From Paracoccaceae bacterium (GTDB lineage Bacteria; Pseudomonadota; Alphaproteobacteria; Rhodobacterales; Rhodobacteraceae), in NCBI GenBank assembly GCA_020441345.1, contig JAGRMK010000254.1, positions 1 to 12,466 of the forward strand: DNA of 12,466 nt. The letters run 5' to 3'. This document shows, in pieces, positions 1-7,691 of the stretch (position 1 is its first letter; the number at the start of each line of letters is the position of its first letter). A program made the translations under genes and the position numbers. The notes beneath the pieces were generated by a model, which did not search any database, was not told where the DNA came from, and saw nothing but the letters and a program-made list of their open reading frames with translations.

Positions 1-572
1 CCGGTGCCCCCCAGGGTCACGGAATGCAGCATCGACACATTGTCGCCTACGACGGCGGTTTCCCCGATAACGATAGAGTGCGCGTGGTCGATCATGATCC
101 CCTTGCCCATCTTTGCCGCGGGGTGAATGTCGACGCCGAACATCTCGGAAATCCGCATCTGCACAAAAGACGCCATGTCTACGCGCCCGCGCTTCCACAG
201 CCAATGGCCGACGCGATAGGCCTGCAACGCCTGATAGCCCTTGAAATACATGACCGGCTGCAAATAGCGATGGCAGGCCGGATCGCGATCATGCACCGCC
301 ATCAGGTCCGCACGCGCCGCCTCGCCCAATGCGCCGTCGTCGGCATAAGCCTCTTCGGCGATCTCGCGCAGGATCTGTTCGCTGATCTCGGCCGACTTGA
401 GCTTGAGCGCAAAGCGGAATGCCAGCGCACGATCCAGTGTCGGGTGATGCAGAAGATTGTTGTGCATCACCCCGCCCATCAGCGGCTCATCGCGTACGAC
501 CTGTTCGGCTTCGGTGCGGATACGCTGCCATACCGGATCCAGCGGCGCAAGTTTCGCTTTGAATTCAGGCAT
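1..572 (-). CDS. cysE: Serine O-acetyltransferase, N-terminal part (cut by window edge)
   Basis: This enzyme transfers acetyl from acetyl-CoA to L-serine, giving O-acetylserine, the first step of cysteine synthesis in the cytoplasm. About 190 residues are visible and the C-terminus lies off the left edge. The N-terminal helical domain is followed by the left-handed beta-helix with DIHPAAKMG (about 148-156) and IDHAHSIVIGETAVVGDNVS (161-180), ending at SVTLGGTG. Asp148 and His163 have the spacing of the E. coli CysE catalytic pair Asp143/His158. The ATG is chosen because GGAGG sits five bases upstream and the family N-terminus fits. The gene follows the last GTA gene on the same strand, 85 bases away. 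From memory, cysE lies beside the GTA cluster in other Rhodobacterales too. Its role is housekeeping, and nothing suggests it is part of the particle. Confidence 0.95.
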   Translation of the reverse strand, partial: MPEFKAKLAPLDPVWQRIRTEAEQVVRDEPLMGGVMHNNLLHHPTLDRALAFRFALKLKSAEISEQILREIAEEAYADDGALGEAARADLMAVHDRDPACHRYLQPVMYFKGYQALQAYRVGHWLWKRGRVDMASFVQMRISEMFGVDIHPAAKMGKGIMIDHAHSIVIGETAVVGDNVSMLHSVTLGGT

Positions 573-657
573 CGGTGCCTCCGTTTCCAAGACTCCGAAA
601 GATAGGGGATTCTCCGGATTTTTCCAGTGAGTCGATGTAGCAATCGATGCAGGCAGG
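573..657 (-). promoter_or_regulatory. cysE leader with ribosome binding site, no clear terminator
   Basis: This is the 85-base gap between the 95-residue gene and cysE. A strong GGAGG lies at 578-582, five bases before the cysE ATG. The stretch is visibly less GC-rich than its surroundings. A weak promoter guess is CTGGAA, 17 bases, TATCTT on the minus strand, with only 3/6 and 4/6 matches to the sigma70 consensus. I see no stem-loop followed by a T-run, so readthrough from the GTA operon into cysE cannot be excluded. Confidence 0.3.
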
Positions 658-945
658 TCAATACCCATCCAAAAGAGCGTCGATCACCTGCGCCATGCAA
701 GCCAGATAGGTGCAATCCCCCGGCCCTCGCGGCTCGGCGGCCGGGCGCCGAAGCGCTGCGGACAACAAGGTTCCGTTACCGAACCACGGATGCGCCCGCC
801 CCGTTGCCCGGCGGTGCGCATCGGCCGTATGTGCCTGTGCAATCAGCGATCGTGCCTCGGCCTCGCGCGCGGCGGGCGGGGCCAGCAACAACACCCGTGC
901 CGCGGCGGCCAGATCGGTTTGCGTGACGGGACGCACCGTCGTCAT
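658..945 (-). CDS. Small uncharacterised protein coupled to the GTA hub gene
   Basis: A 95-residue protein whose ATG overlaps the g15 stop codon by four bases (ATGA), so it is probably translated by re-initiation after g15. It has an alanine-rich helical first half (about residues 9-45), then HPWFGNGTLL near 52-61, a Pro/Gly-rich loop, and a C-terminal helix with CTYLACMAQVIDALL (about 78-92). I see no signal peptide, membrane segment or catalytic motif. From memory, a protein of this kind (annotated in related genomes as DUF7742) follows g15 in many Rhodobacterales GTA clusters. Function is unknown. Its place in the operon suggests a part in particle production or tail assembly, but that is inference. 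Confidence 0.8.
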   Translation of the reverse strand: MTTVRPVTQTDLAAAARVLLLAPPAAREAEARSLIAQAHTADAHRRATGRAHPWFGNGTLLSAALRRPAAEPRGPGDCTYLACMAQVIDALLDGY

Positions 946-3900
946 GCCTCGAGATCGAGCGACGCGAACAATCCCGCACCGAAGAGCGCCGAAATCTGCG
1001 CCACGCTGACGGTGAACGGCGCCACGGCTCCATCGGCCAATTGCTCGGCGGCGGAATAGGCGAAAGCCTGTGAAGAGACCTGCACCTCGCGCAGAACGGT
1101 TCCGGCCTTGCTTACGCGAACCAGATACCGCTCTGTTTCCTCGCCAAGCGGCACATCCACACCGGCCCAGCTGTCGCCACCCTGACGTGTGCGACGGACC
1201 CAGGTCACGGCAAGATCACCGGCAGGCGCCACCTGTCGAGCCCGCAGATGCGCCGGCGCAAAGGGTCGCAACCCGATGCCCGCGAAAGCCTCGGTGCTTT
1301 CGACATAGCTTGGATCATCATAGGCCAGCGCCGCCGAGCCGATCCGCCAACGTCGCGCGACGCCGCGCATTGTCTCAGCCAGATCGACTTGCGACACGGC
1401 CGCGTCGAGGATCGCCACGATTGACTCGGGTGCCCAGGCGGCAGGCATCAAGGCGTCGGTCCCATGGCGCCCCCGCAACAGCCCTGACAGTCGCCAGACT
1501 CCGGGTTCGATCAGCGCTGCGGTCTTGAATTGGAACACTTCCCACTCTGCACCATTGCCGATGACCGCGAGGTTGGCCCCAGCGAACACTTCTTCGCTCT
1601 CGATCGACGACAGGGCCGAGGTCTGGCCAAACGCCACCTCCACGCCGGCGTCTCGTTGCCACATCGCCGGTCGCGCGCGAAACAGCGGCGTGCGCGTCAA
1701 TCCGATGCTGGCGCGCAACCCCTTGGTTGTGTTCAGGGAAAACGCACCGCTGGTGGCAGGGGCATCATAAACCGCGACCGCGCCCGGCCATGGCAACCCG
1801 GTCACGGCCAGATGCGGCGCGTGCGGCACCTCATCACCGCGCATCAGCGGAAGATCCAGAAACAACGGCAGCACCGGCACCGCCGCCTGATAAGCACCGG
1901 CCTGCGGCAGATCGTCCGATCCATCCGCATGCCGAAACAGGCCCGGCTCGGTGCGCACGGCTTCGATCTCGCGTGCGCCGGTAAGCTCGACCCGGTCGAT
2001 CCGATAGGTCCGCCGCGCGCCCTCGTGTGCCAGCGAGACGATATCCCCTGCTCCCAGCCCAGAGGACATCGGCAGGCTGAACCGCGCGACATCGCGGGCG
2101 ACCCGCGCTTCGGACAGCCAGCGCTTGACCGCCGTGCGCGCCTCGCCTCGGGTCAACGTCAACGGCAATTCGCTGCTGGACACATCCCCGCTGCGCTCAT
2201 CGGGCAAAACCGCCTCGGCGCTGCGTATCTCGAACTGCCCTTCGGCCTCGATGTAGGAAAGCCGCAAACGCCCTGTGGTTTCGGCCTGCGGCCCGCGCGT
2301 TACCGACAGGTCGCCATCGTCTCGCGCAACAAGATTGCCCAGGTCCAGCGGAATCGCGTCGCGGCCATCGCGCATGCGAAACACCAGCGTCCCCTCGCGT
2401 TCGACCGCCTCGATGCCATGTGCCAACATCAGGGGCTGCAACGCCGTGCGTCCCGTCGCGGTAGACGGGACAGAATAGCCGCGCACCACCCCGTACAGGC
2501 GGCTGACATCGTAAGACGCGATGCCCGCGCGCTCACACATCTCGGCAACCACCGCGGCCAGTGGCTGATTGGTTGCGCGGCCGGTCAACCAGTGCCCCCG
2601 CACCCAGTTCGCGCCATCCGACCACAAATCGGCGTTCGACGGAAACCAGGGCCAGGGCCGCGCATCCCAGGCCCAGGCATGGCTGCGCGACCAGTCCACC
2701 ATCGGACCGGCATAGACATCGGAAACCGGATTATTGGCCGGGTCCGTCCAATGCGCATGCATCGCCAGCAAGTATTGCATCTGCATCAGATCGTCGCGCT
2801 GCCCGTTCGAGAAATACGGCGCCCGCGATTCCGAGGATTTCGGATCGAGAAACACGTTCGGCTGATTGGCGCCCTTGTCGATTGCGGCACAGCCATATTC
2901 CGTGAACCAGATCGGTTTCGAGCGCGGCTCCCAATCGGTCGGCTCTTCAGCGCGAAGGCCATTCAGGCGCTCGGTGTGACGGTTTTCCCACCACGCGCGC
3001 AAATCCTTGTATCGCCAGATCCAGGCCTCACCCTCGCCGTCGCTGATCGCCTCGCGGCGCTGCGCCTCTCGGGCCTGATCGTCTGGATAATACCAGTCGA
3101 ACCCCTCGCCTGCCGCGATGTTTCCCTTCAGATAATCAAGCTCATAGCCTGTGCGCCATCCTGCAAGTGCGTCCAGATGGCCCTCGCCGCTTCGCCAATC
3201 GGCCAAGGGCATGTAATTGTCGATACCGACAGCATCCAGATCATCGTCCGACCATAGCGGATCGAGGTGGAAATAGCGGTTTCCCTCTCCGGCATCATAG
3301 CCGAAATATTCGCTCCAGTCGGCGGCATAGGTCAATTTGACTTCCGGCCCCAGAATCGCGCGCACATCGTGCAGCAACGCCACCATTTCCGCCACCGCCG
3401 GAAAGCCGTCGCCCGCGCCCCGGATCTGCGTCAGGCCGCGCATTTCCGACCCGATGCAGAACGCGGACACCCCACCCGCCGCCGCACAAAGCGCCGCGTA
3501 ATGCAGGATGAAACGCCGATACGACCACTCTTCGGGCCCGGAATACACCACGGCACCGGTCGAAACGGTGAAATCGCTGGGCTGAACCGTGCCAAAGAAC
3601 GCCGCAACCTCGGCGTCGGCAGCAGCGGTCCGGTCCGGCGTTGTCACCTGGCCGGGCGCCCGCGACAACGTAATGCGCCCGCGCCAGGGCAAAACCGGCT
3701 GATCCGGCGCGTCGGACCAAGGGTCCGGCAAACCGTTTCCTGACAATTGCTCCATCAACAGAAAGGGATAGAAGACCACAGCCTGATCCGCTGCCTTCAT
3801 CGCCGCAATGGCTTGTAACACCGAGCTATCGGACGGCGTCCCGCCGTAGACCGGAGCATCGTCCTGGCGCGCGACCTCTTGCGCCGTGCTGCGCGTCACG

Positions 3901-4874
3901 CCGCTGACCGCCCAGGGTTGTTCGTGTCCGTCCTGTGTCTTGAAATCGACCTTGGGCCGGATCTCGCAGGAGCCGCAGCGCAAATCGCCGCCGAACCAGG
4001 ACGCGATCAACAAGCCCGAGCGAGCATTCGGCAACTGGTTTTGCAAATCGCGCAGCGCGGTTGGAAAATCCGCCTCGCCCGAGGGCGAGTTGGCATTCGC
4101 TTGCCGCCTTTCGGTTTGTCCGATCTGGCTGAACTGGGATTGCTGTCCGCTGCCGCTCAACAGAACCGTCTCTGTAGCCAGAGCATATTCGCCCGAACCG
4201 GGCATCCAGGCTACGCCCTCGATCGCCTGCTGAAGGGTCGGCTGCCCTTCGGCCTGAGCGGCACGGATCACCTCGAACGACAGGCTAGGCAGGCGGTTGC
4301 CATAGGCACCAAGATCCAGGTCCTCGATCACAACATATGCCGTGCCGCGATAAGCCGGTGCCATGCCCGTCCCCTCGCTGGCCTCGATCTTTGGATCGGG
4401 CATCTGATCGGAGGTGCCGCGATAGACCCGCATGTTCAGGTCTTTCGGCGCAATTTCGTCCCCATAGGCCCAGACCCGCCCGATCCCCGAGATCTCGCCC
4501 TCGCACAGTGCGATTGCCACGCTGACCACAAAGCGCGATTCATCGGTGATCTTGGGGCCCAGCCCGCCCTTGGTGCGTCGCGAGCGCCCGGGAATCTCGT
4601 CATAGCCAGAGGCCCAGATGACGTGCCCGGCGACACGCATGCGCCCCCAGATCAGCGGCAAGGCCACGCCTTCGCCAGCACCAGTCACCTGCAAACGCTG
4701 GATGCGCCCGGTTTCCACCGCACCCGAACCCATGCCAATCAGGCGCTGATCAATGACCCGGCCCAAGGTTGCCCCGACCGCGCGGCCAATCACCATGCCC
4801 GAAAGTCCCAGGATCGCGCCACCGAAATTGGCACCCAGCGCCGCCCCGGCGGCAGACAATAGCAGTGTCGCCAT
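942..4874 (-). CDS. GTA baseplate hub/fibre megaprotein with TIM-barrel-like domain (RcGTA orfg15)
   Basis: A 1310-residue tail-tip protein, about the size of RcGTA gp15, thought to form the distal baseplate that contacts the recipient and helps DNA cross its envelope. A glycine-rich hydrophobic stretch covers about residues 3-50, as in phage tail-tip proteins. A TIM-barrel-like glycoside hydrolase domain follows (about 410-745), with AFCIGSEMRGL (471-481), LTYAADWSEYFGY (514-526), DAVGIDNYMPLADW (547-560) and KPIWFTEYGCAAIDKG (653-668). Glu477 and Glu659 sit where clan GH-A enzymes keep their acid/base and nucleophile. Next comes a phage-tail_3-like region (about 770-975) and a C-terminal region (about 1000-1310) ending in a fibronectin-like segment. 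AAGGAG lies seven bases before the ATG. The gene begins 17 bases after g14. No internal stop is present. Confidence 0.96.
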   Translation of the reverse strand: MATLLLSAAGAALGANFGGAILGLSGMVIGRAVGATLGRVIDQRLIGMGSGAVETGRIQRLQVTGAGEGVALPLIWGRMRVAGHVIWASGYDEIPGRSRRTKGGLGPKITDESRFVVSVAIALCEGEISGIGRVWAYGDEIAPKDLNMRVYRGTSDQMPDPKIEASEGTGMAPAYRGTAYVVIEDLDLGAYGNRLPSLSFEVIRAAQAEGQPTLQQAIEGVAWMPGSGEYALATETVLLSGSGQQSQFSQIGQTERRQANANSPSGEADFPTALRDLQNQLPNARSGLLIASWFGGDLRCGSCEIRPKVDFKTQDGHEQPWAVSGVTRSTAQEVARQDDAPVYGGTPSDSSVLQAIAAMKAADQAVVFYPFLLMEQLSGNGLPDPWSDAPDQPVLPWRGRITLSRAPGQVTTPDRTAAADAEVAAFFGTVQPSDFTVSTGAVVYSGPEEWSYRRFILHYAALCAAAGGVSAFCIGSEMRGLTQIRGAGDGFPAVAEMVALLHDVRAILGPEVKLTYAADWSEYFGYDAGEGNRYFHLDPLWSDDDLDAVGIDNYMPLADWRSGEGHLDALAGWRTGYELDYLKGNIAAGEGFDWYYPDDQAREAQRREAISDGEGEAWIWRYKDLRAWWENRHTERLNGLRAEEPTDWEPRSKPIWFTEYGCAAIDKGANQPNVFLDPKSSESRAPYFSNGQRDDLMQMQYLLAMHAHWTDPANNPVSDVYAGPMVDWSRSHAWAWDARPWPWFPSNADLWSDGANWVRGHWLTGRATNQPLAAVVAEMCERAGIASYDVSRLYGVVRGYSVPSTATGRTALQPLMLAHGIEAVEREGTLVFRMRDGRDAIPLDLGNLVARDDGDLSVTRGPQAETTGRLRLSYIEAEGQFEIRSAEAVLPDERSGDVSSSELPLTLTRGEARTAVKRWLSEARVARDVARFSLPMSSGLGAGDIVSLAHEGARRTYRIDRVELTGAREIEAVRTEPGLFRHADGSDDLPQAGAYQAAVPVLPLFLDLPLMRGDEVPHAPHLAVTGLPWPGAVAVYDAPATSGAFSLNTTKGLRASIGLTRTPLFRARPAMWQRDAGVEVAFGQTSALSSIESEEVFAGANLAVIGNGAEWEVFQFKTAALIEPGVWRLSGLLRGRHGTDALMPAAWAPESIVAILDAAVSQVDLAETMRGVARRWRIGSAALAYDDPSYVESTEAFAGIGLRPFAPAHLRARQVAPAGDLAVTWVRRTRQGGDSWAGVDVPLGEETERYLVRVSKAGTVLREVQVSSQAFAYSAAEQLADGAVAPFTVSVAQISALFGAGLFASLDLEA

Positions 4875-4891
4875 TTGCAGGCTCCTTCACA

Positions 4892-5335
4892 TCAAATCAG
4901 ATCGAAACGCGCCACGACGCGGCGTGCCCAGGGCGGGCCGAGGTTGCTTTCAACGACTCCATGCCCGCTGTAGGCGTGGATGAAACGCGGGACAGACACC
5001 GAACTGACGATGCCCAGGTGCTTCGCCACGCTGCCCGCGCGCATTCGGAACAAGAGAACCTGTCCCGCTTCCAAGGGTGCAGCAGCCGGTTTCAGATATC
5101 GCTCCAGAGCCTGCCACAAGGGCTCTGTGCCACCGGTCTCCGACCAATCGGGGCCATAGGCCGGGACAGACGCCGGTTCCGCGCCACGCAGGTCGCGCCA
5201 GACTCCACGAAGCAACCCCAGGCAATCGCAGCCCGCCCCGCAAACCGAGGCTTGGTGCACATAAGGTGTGCCCAGCCATCGCCGCGCGGCGATGACGACC
5301 GCAGACGTGTCACCCGCCAATGCCGCCACCACCAT
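4892..5335 (-). CDS. NlpC/P60 family peptidase of the GTA tail (RcGTA orfg14)
   Basis: A 147-residue cysteine peptidase of the NlpC/P60 family. In the GTA tail it is expected to cut recipient peptidoglycan during DNA delivery. RRWLGTPYVHQ (18-28) and CGAGCDCLGLLRGVW (32-46) carry the likely nucleophile Cys38. KHLGIV (105-110) supplies His106, and FIHAYSGHGVVES (118-130) holds a further conserved His region. No signal peptide is seen, in keeping with delivery inside the particle. The start is uncertain: I chose the first ATG, which overlaps g13 by 26 bases. An in-frame GTG at 5344 would add three residues. There is no strong ribosome site, so translation may depend on coupling to g13. Confidence 0.92.
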   Translation of the reverse strand: MVVAALAGDTSAVVIAARRWLGTPYVHQASVCGAGCDCLGLLRGVWRDLRGAEPASVPAYGPDWSETGGTEPLWQALERYLKPAAAPLEAGQVLLFRMRAGSVAKHLGIVSSVSVPRFIHAYSGHGVVESNLGPPWARRVVARFDLI

Positions 5336-6185
5336 TGACACCACTTTCGCCAGTTGCCCCGGCGCGCGGCGTCGCGATCAGCCAATCGTCGCTAGGAATA
5401 TGCGGAAACCCCTGAAAATTTTCCTGGTTCAGGAATTTGAGTCGACAGGTCTCGAACCGTTTGTCGCATCCCGCTGCCAGGCGAACACTGTCGCCGGCTT
5501 CTGGCGCCACCCCCGGCGCCGTCCACAGGTGCAGAATCCGCTGGCCGATCTTTTGCTCTTCGCGCCGGACCAACCCTACCTGCGCCACGGCCGCACCGGT
5601 GAGAAACTCCACCGCCCCATCCACGAACCAGCCCGAGGCAAATTCCGGCTGATCCGCGACTGTCAGAATGGCCCCGCCCTCGGCCACGGCCAGCAGCGGC
5701 ACCTGGGTCGAGAACCCGGTCTGGTCCAGGTCGAAACCGCAGCGTGCATCACCCAGAACCGCCGGGCACACCGCGCCAAAGACCCGCCCGCCGCTTTTCG
5801 ACAGACCCTCGGTCAGACCCCGCAACTCGGCCCGGAACGCGCCACCCGCACGGGTTATTTCCCCCAACGAGCCCCGAAACAGCACGCGGCGCGACGACAC
5901 ATCGGTCCAGTCGACCTCCCAGATGGTCAGCGCCGCTCCGTCATAGCGCCCGGCCAGGATATCCTGCTCCCGCAACCCCGCATCATTCAGCGCCCCCGCC
6001 GCCTCGGTGTTGTCCACCGCCAGCCCCGTCGCCTGAACGATCGCGCTGGCGCTCATCCCGGTACCCGCGCGAAAAATCATCCCGTCAAAAGCCAGATCCC
6101 GGTCGTGATCGGTGAACCCCATCTGTGTGCCGTCGTGCCGCACCAGTGCCCAGGCGCGGGCGCGCGTCGTGGTCAGATCGCTCAT
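5310..6185 (-). CDS. GTA tail hub protein, DUF2163/BR0599 type (RcGTA orfg13)
   Basis: A 291-residue baseplate hub protein of the TIGR02218/DUF2163 family with a C-terminal BR0599-type domain. It should link the distal tail protein to the megaprotein. Four cysteines stand out: Cys140 and Cys149 (AVCPAVLGDARCGFD) and Cys240 and Cys247 (GCDKRFETCRLKF). They are followed by NQENFQGFPHIP (253-264), the family hallmark. Paired cysteines like these fit the Fe-S cluster sites of lambda gpL-type tail tip proteins. The last 16 residues are Gly-rich and overlap the g14 start. The ATG overlaps the g12 stop by four bases (ATGA), and GAGG lies seven bases upstream. Confidence 0.95.
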   Translation of the reverse strand: MSDLTTTRARAWALVRHDGTQMGFTDHDRDLAFDGMIFRAGTGMSASAIVQATGLAVDNTEAAGALNDAGLREQDILAGRYDGAALTIWEVDWTDVSSRRVLFRGSLGEITRAGGAFRAELRGLTEGLSKSGGRVFGAVCPAVLGDARCGFDLDQTGFSTQVPLLAVAEGGAILTVADQPEFASGWFVDGAVEFLTGAAVAQVGLVRREEQKIGQRILHLWTAPGVAPEAGDSVRLAAGCDKRFETCRLKFLNQENFQGFPHIPSDDWLIATPRAGATGESGVNGGGGIGG

Positions 6186-6814
6186 TGCCGCACCTCGACC
6201 ACCGGAACCTTGGGCACGTCGCCGGCCTGAAAACTGGCCACCGAGACTTGGATGAGGTCGGTGTCAAAACGCACCGGCACGTCAAATTCGAATCCGACCG
6301 TGACTTCGGCCCCCACCGCCGGGGGATCGACGAACAAGACGCGCCCGGTATCGGACTCGACCGTCCAGGCAACCCCTTCGCCCAACTCCGTGCCCCCCAC
6401 AGCAACCCGGACCGTTCCCGAAACCGGTTTGGTGATGATCCGCGTGGTGTCCCACGAACCCGAGCGATAGGTCTTGGCCACTTGAAACACCGTCGTCGCG
6501 CCGTCGCCATGGCCCAGCGACTGATCCAGCGCCGTCACCGATCGAGAGGCCGGGCAGGTCTTGAAATCGGCCCAGTCCTTCCAGCGGAACCCGTGCAACA
6601 TGCCCTGGCGCGCTTCGAAGAATGCGATCAAGCGCTCGACATCGTCCAGCGATCGCAGCCCGAGACCGGCATCGTAGCGCCGCCGCGCCTGTGCCCAGGG
6701 CGTGTTACGTTCTTCGTGGCCATTGGCCAGGGTGACAATCTCGGTGCGCCGCTCCGGCCCGCCCAGCGACCCGAAACTCAGGGTCGCGGGAAATCTGATC
6801 TCGTGAAAACTCAT
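6182..6814 (-). CDS. GTA distal tail protein, DUF2460/TIGR02217 (RcGTA orfg12)
   Basis: A 210-residue protein of the TIGR02217 (DUF2460) family, the distal tail ring between tail tube and hub. The N-terminus MSFHEIRFP followed by RRTEIVTLANGHEERNTPWA (22-41) is typical, as are FFEARQGMLHGFRWKDWADF (65-84) and a beta-rich C-terminal half ending in DVPKVPVVEVRQ. The start lies three bases after the g11 stop. A GAGGAA about ten bases upstream falls at the end of g11. It shares an ATGA junction with g13. No defect is seen. Confidence 0.95.
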   Translation of the reverse strand: MSFHEIRFPATLSFGSLGGPERRTEIVTLANGHEERNTPWAQARRRYDAGLGLRSLDDVERLIAFFEARQGMLHGFRWKDWADFKTCPASRSVTALDQSLGHGDGATTVFQVAKTYRSGSWDTTRIITKPVSGTVRVAVGGTELGEGVAWTVESDTGRVLFVDPPAVGAEVTVGFEFDVPVRFDTDLIQVSVASFQAGDVPKVPVVEVRQ

Positions 6815-6817
6815 GGC

Positions 6818-7471
6818 TCAGTAATTCCTCTGCCCTTGCGCCAAAAGACGCTGCATTTGTGCGGCAATTTGCGATTGGCTGCGCTGGAACCCGGCGACAT
6901 CGGGCGTCGTGACGTTGATGACCACGTTCATCGCGCGCCCGCCGCCCGCTGAGCGAACACCCAACCGCCCGTCGGCCCCCCGTGACAGCGGCAAGATCGC
7001 CTCTGGCCCCGCCTCTCCCATCAAGCCTGTGCCACCGCGCATCGGAAACGTCACGGGTGACGACACCACGCCGCCCTGCGCAAAGGGCATCACCCGGCCC
7101 TGTGCGAATGACCCGCCGTTGGCAAAGGGCAAGACGCTGCTCATCGCGCCGCTGATCACCGAAGACAGGGCCCCGCCCAAAGCCGATTGCACCGGCCGCA
7201 TCGCCGCCGAATAGATTGCATCCGAGATCGACCGCCCCAACTGGCGCATCGCGTCCGACAAACGCATCCCGTCGAACACGACCCCTTCGAAGGCCTTGCG
7301 CAGGCCGCTGCCGAGCGACCGCGACAATCCGGTCATCTCACGGTTCGTCTCGACCAGGTTGCGCCCCATGTCTGCGAGACCGGAATCTAGGCTTGCCACC
7401 ATATCCGCGGTGCTCGCCATCCGCGCTTCCAGCTCTGCCAGTTGCGTGCCCAGTTCGTCCATTTCCGCCAT
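6818..7471 (-). CDS. Short tail tape measure protein (RcGTA orfg11)
   Basis: A 217-residue tape measure protein. It is far shorter than those of siphophages, in line with the short GTA tail. The N-terminal half (about 1-95) is predicted helical/coiled coil. A hydrophobic Gly/Ser/Ala segment (about 93-116) could insert into a membrane. Then come FANGGSF and FAQGGVVSSPVTFPM (116-144), and GLMGEAGPEAILPLSRGADG (149-168), a common tape-measure C-terminal motif. I chose the ATG with GGGAG six bases upstream. Another in-frame ATG at 7504 would add 11 residues (MARQHEQ...) but has no clear ribosome site. The first 134 bases overlap the extended g10.1 frame. Confidence 0.92.
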   Translation of the reverse strand: MAEMDELGTQLAELEARMASTADMVASLDSGLADMGRNLVETNREMTGLSRSLGSGLRKAFEGVVFDGMRLSDAMRQLGRSISDAIYSAAMRPVQSALGGALSSVISGAMSSVLPFANGGSFAQGRVMPFAQGGVVSSPVTFPMRGGTGLMGEAGPEAILPLSRGADGRLGVRSAGGGRAMNVVINVTTPDVAGFQRSQSQIAAQMQRLLAQGQRNY

Positions 7472-7691
7472 CTTCGGCTCCCGTTGTTCGTGCTGCCGCG
7501 CCATCGGGGAACTGCCGCACCAGGGTTTCCAGACGCGCGCGCGTGAAACTCCCGCCTGCCACTTGCTCGCGCCCCAGCATCAACATCAGTTCGATAGGTG
7601 TCAGCGCCCAGAATTCTGACGGGCGCAGCCCGAGACCATGCAACCCCGCGCGCATCAATCCCGGCCAGTCCAAGCCCGCCGCGTTGCTCAA
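7338..7691 (-). CDS. Phage tail assembly chaperone, TIGR02216 type, TTG start, overrunning frame (RcGTA orfg10.1)
   Basis: A 117-residue frame whose first 60 or so residues match the small TIGR02216 tail assembly chaperone: LDWPGLMRAGLHGLGLRPSE (7-26), then FWALTPIELMLMLGRE and RLETLVRQFPDG. The start codon is TTG, overlapping the g10 stop (TTGA), with GGAGG seven bases upstream inside g10. Members of the family are usually about 60-75 residues. Here no stop follows the conserved part, and the frame continues about 45 codons into g11 out of frame, giving a low-complexity Gly/Arg/Thr tail that looks like read-through of g11 and not conserved protein. The gene likely assists tail tube and tape measure assembly together with gp10. 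Confidence 0.78.
   Translation of the reverse strand: MSNAAGLDWPGLMRAGLHGLGLRPSEFWALTPIELMLMLGREQVAGGSFTRARLETLVRQFPDGAAARTTGAEDGGNGRTGHATGRAGSADGEHRGYGGKPRFRSRRHGAQPGRDEP

Noticed and set aside
24..605. 193-codon plus-strand frame at the left edge
   Set aside because: Antisense to cysE, which is clearly recognised on the minus strand.
1530..3257. 575-codon open frame on the plus strand
   Set aside because: It lies entirely antisense to g15. Its product is rich in Arg, His, Gln and Pro, as expected for the mirror of GC-rich coding sequence, and shows no recognisable domain.
3879..4862. 327-codon plus-strand frame
   Set aside because: Antisense to the N-terminal part of g15, with no family match and no convincing ribosome site.
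5268..6230. 320-codon plus-strand frame
   Set aside because: Antisense to g13 and the g14 and g12 ends; composition is that of a shadow frame.
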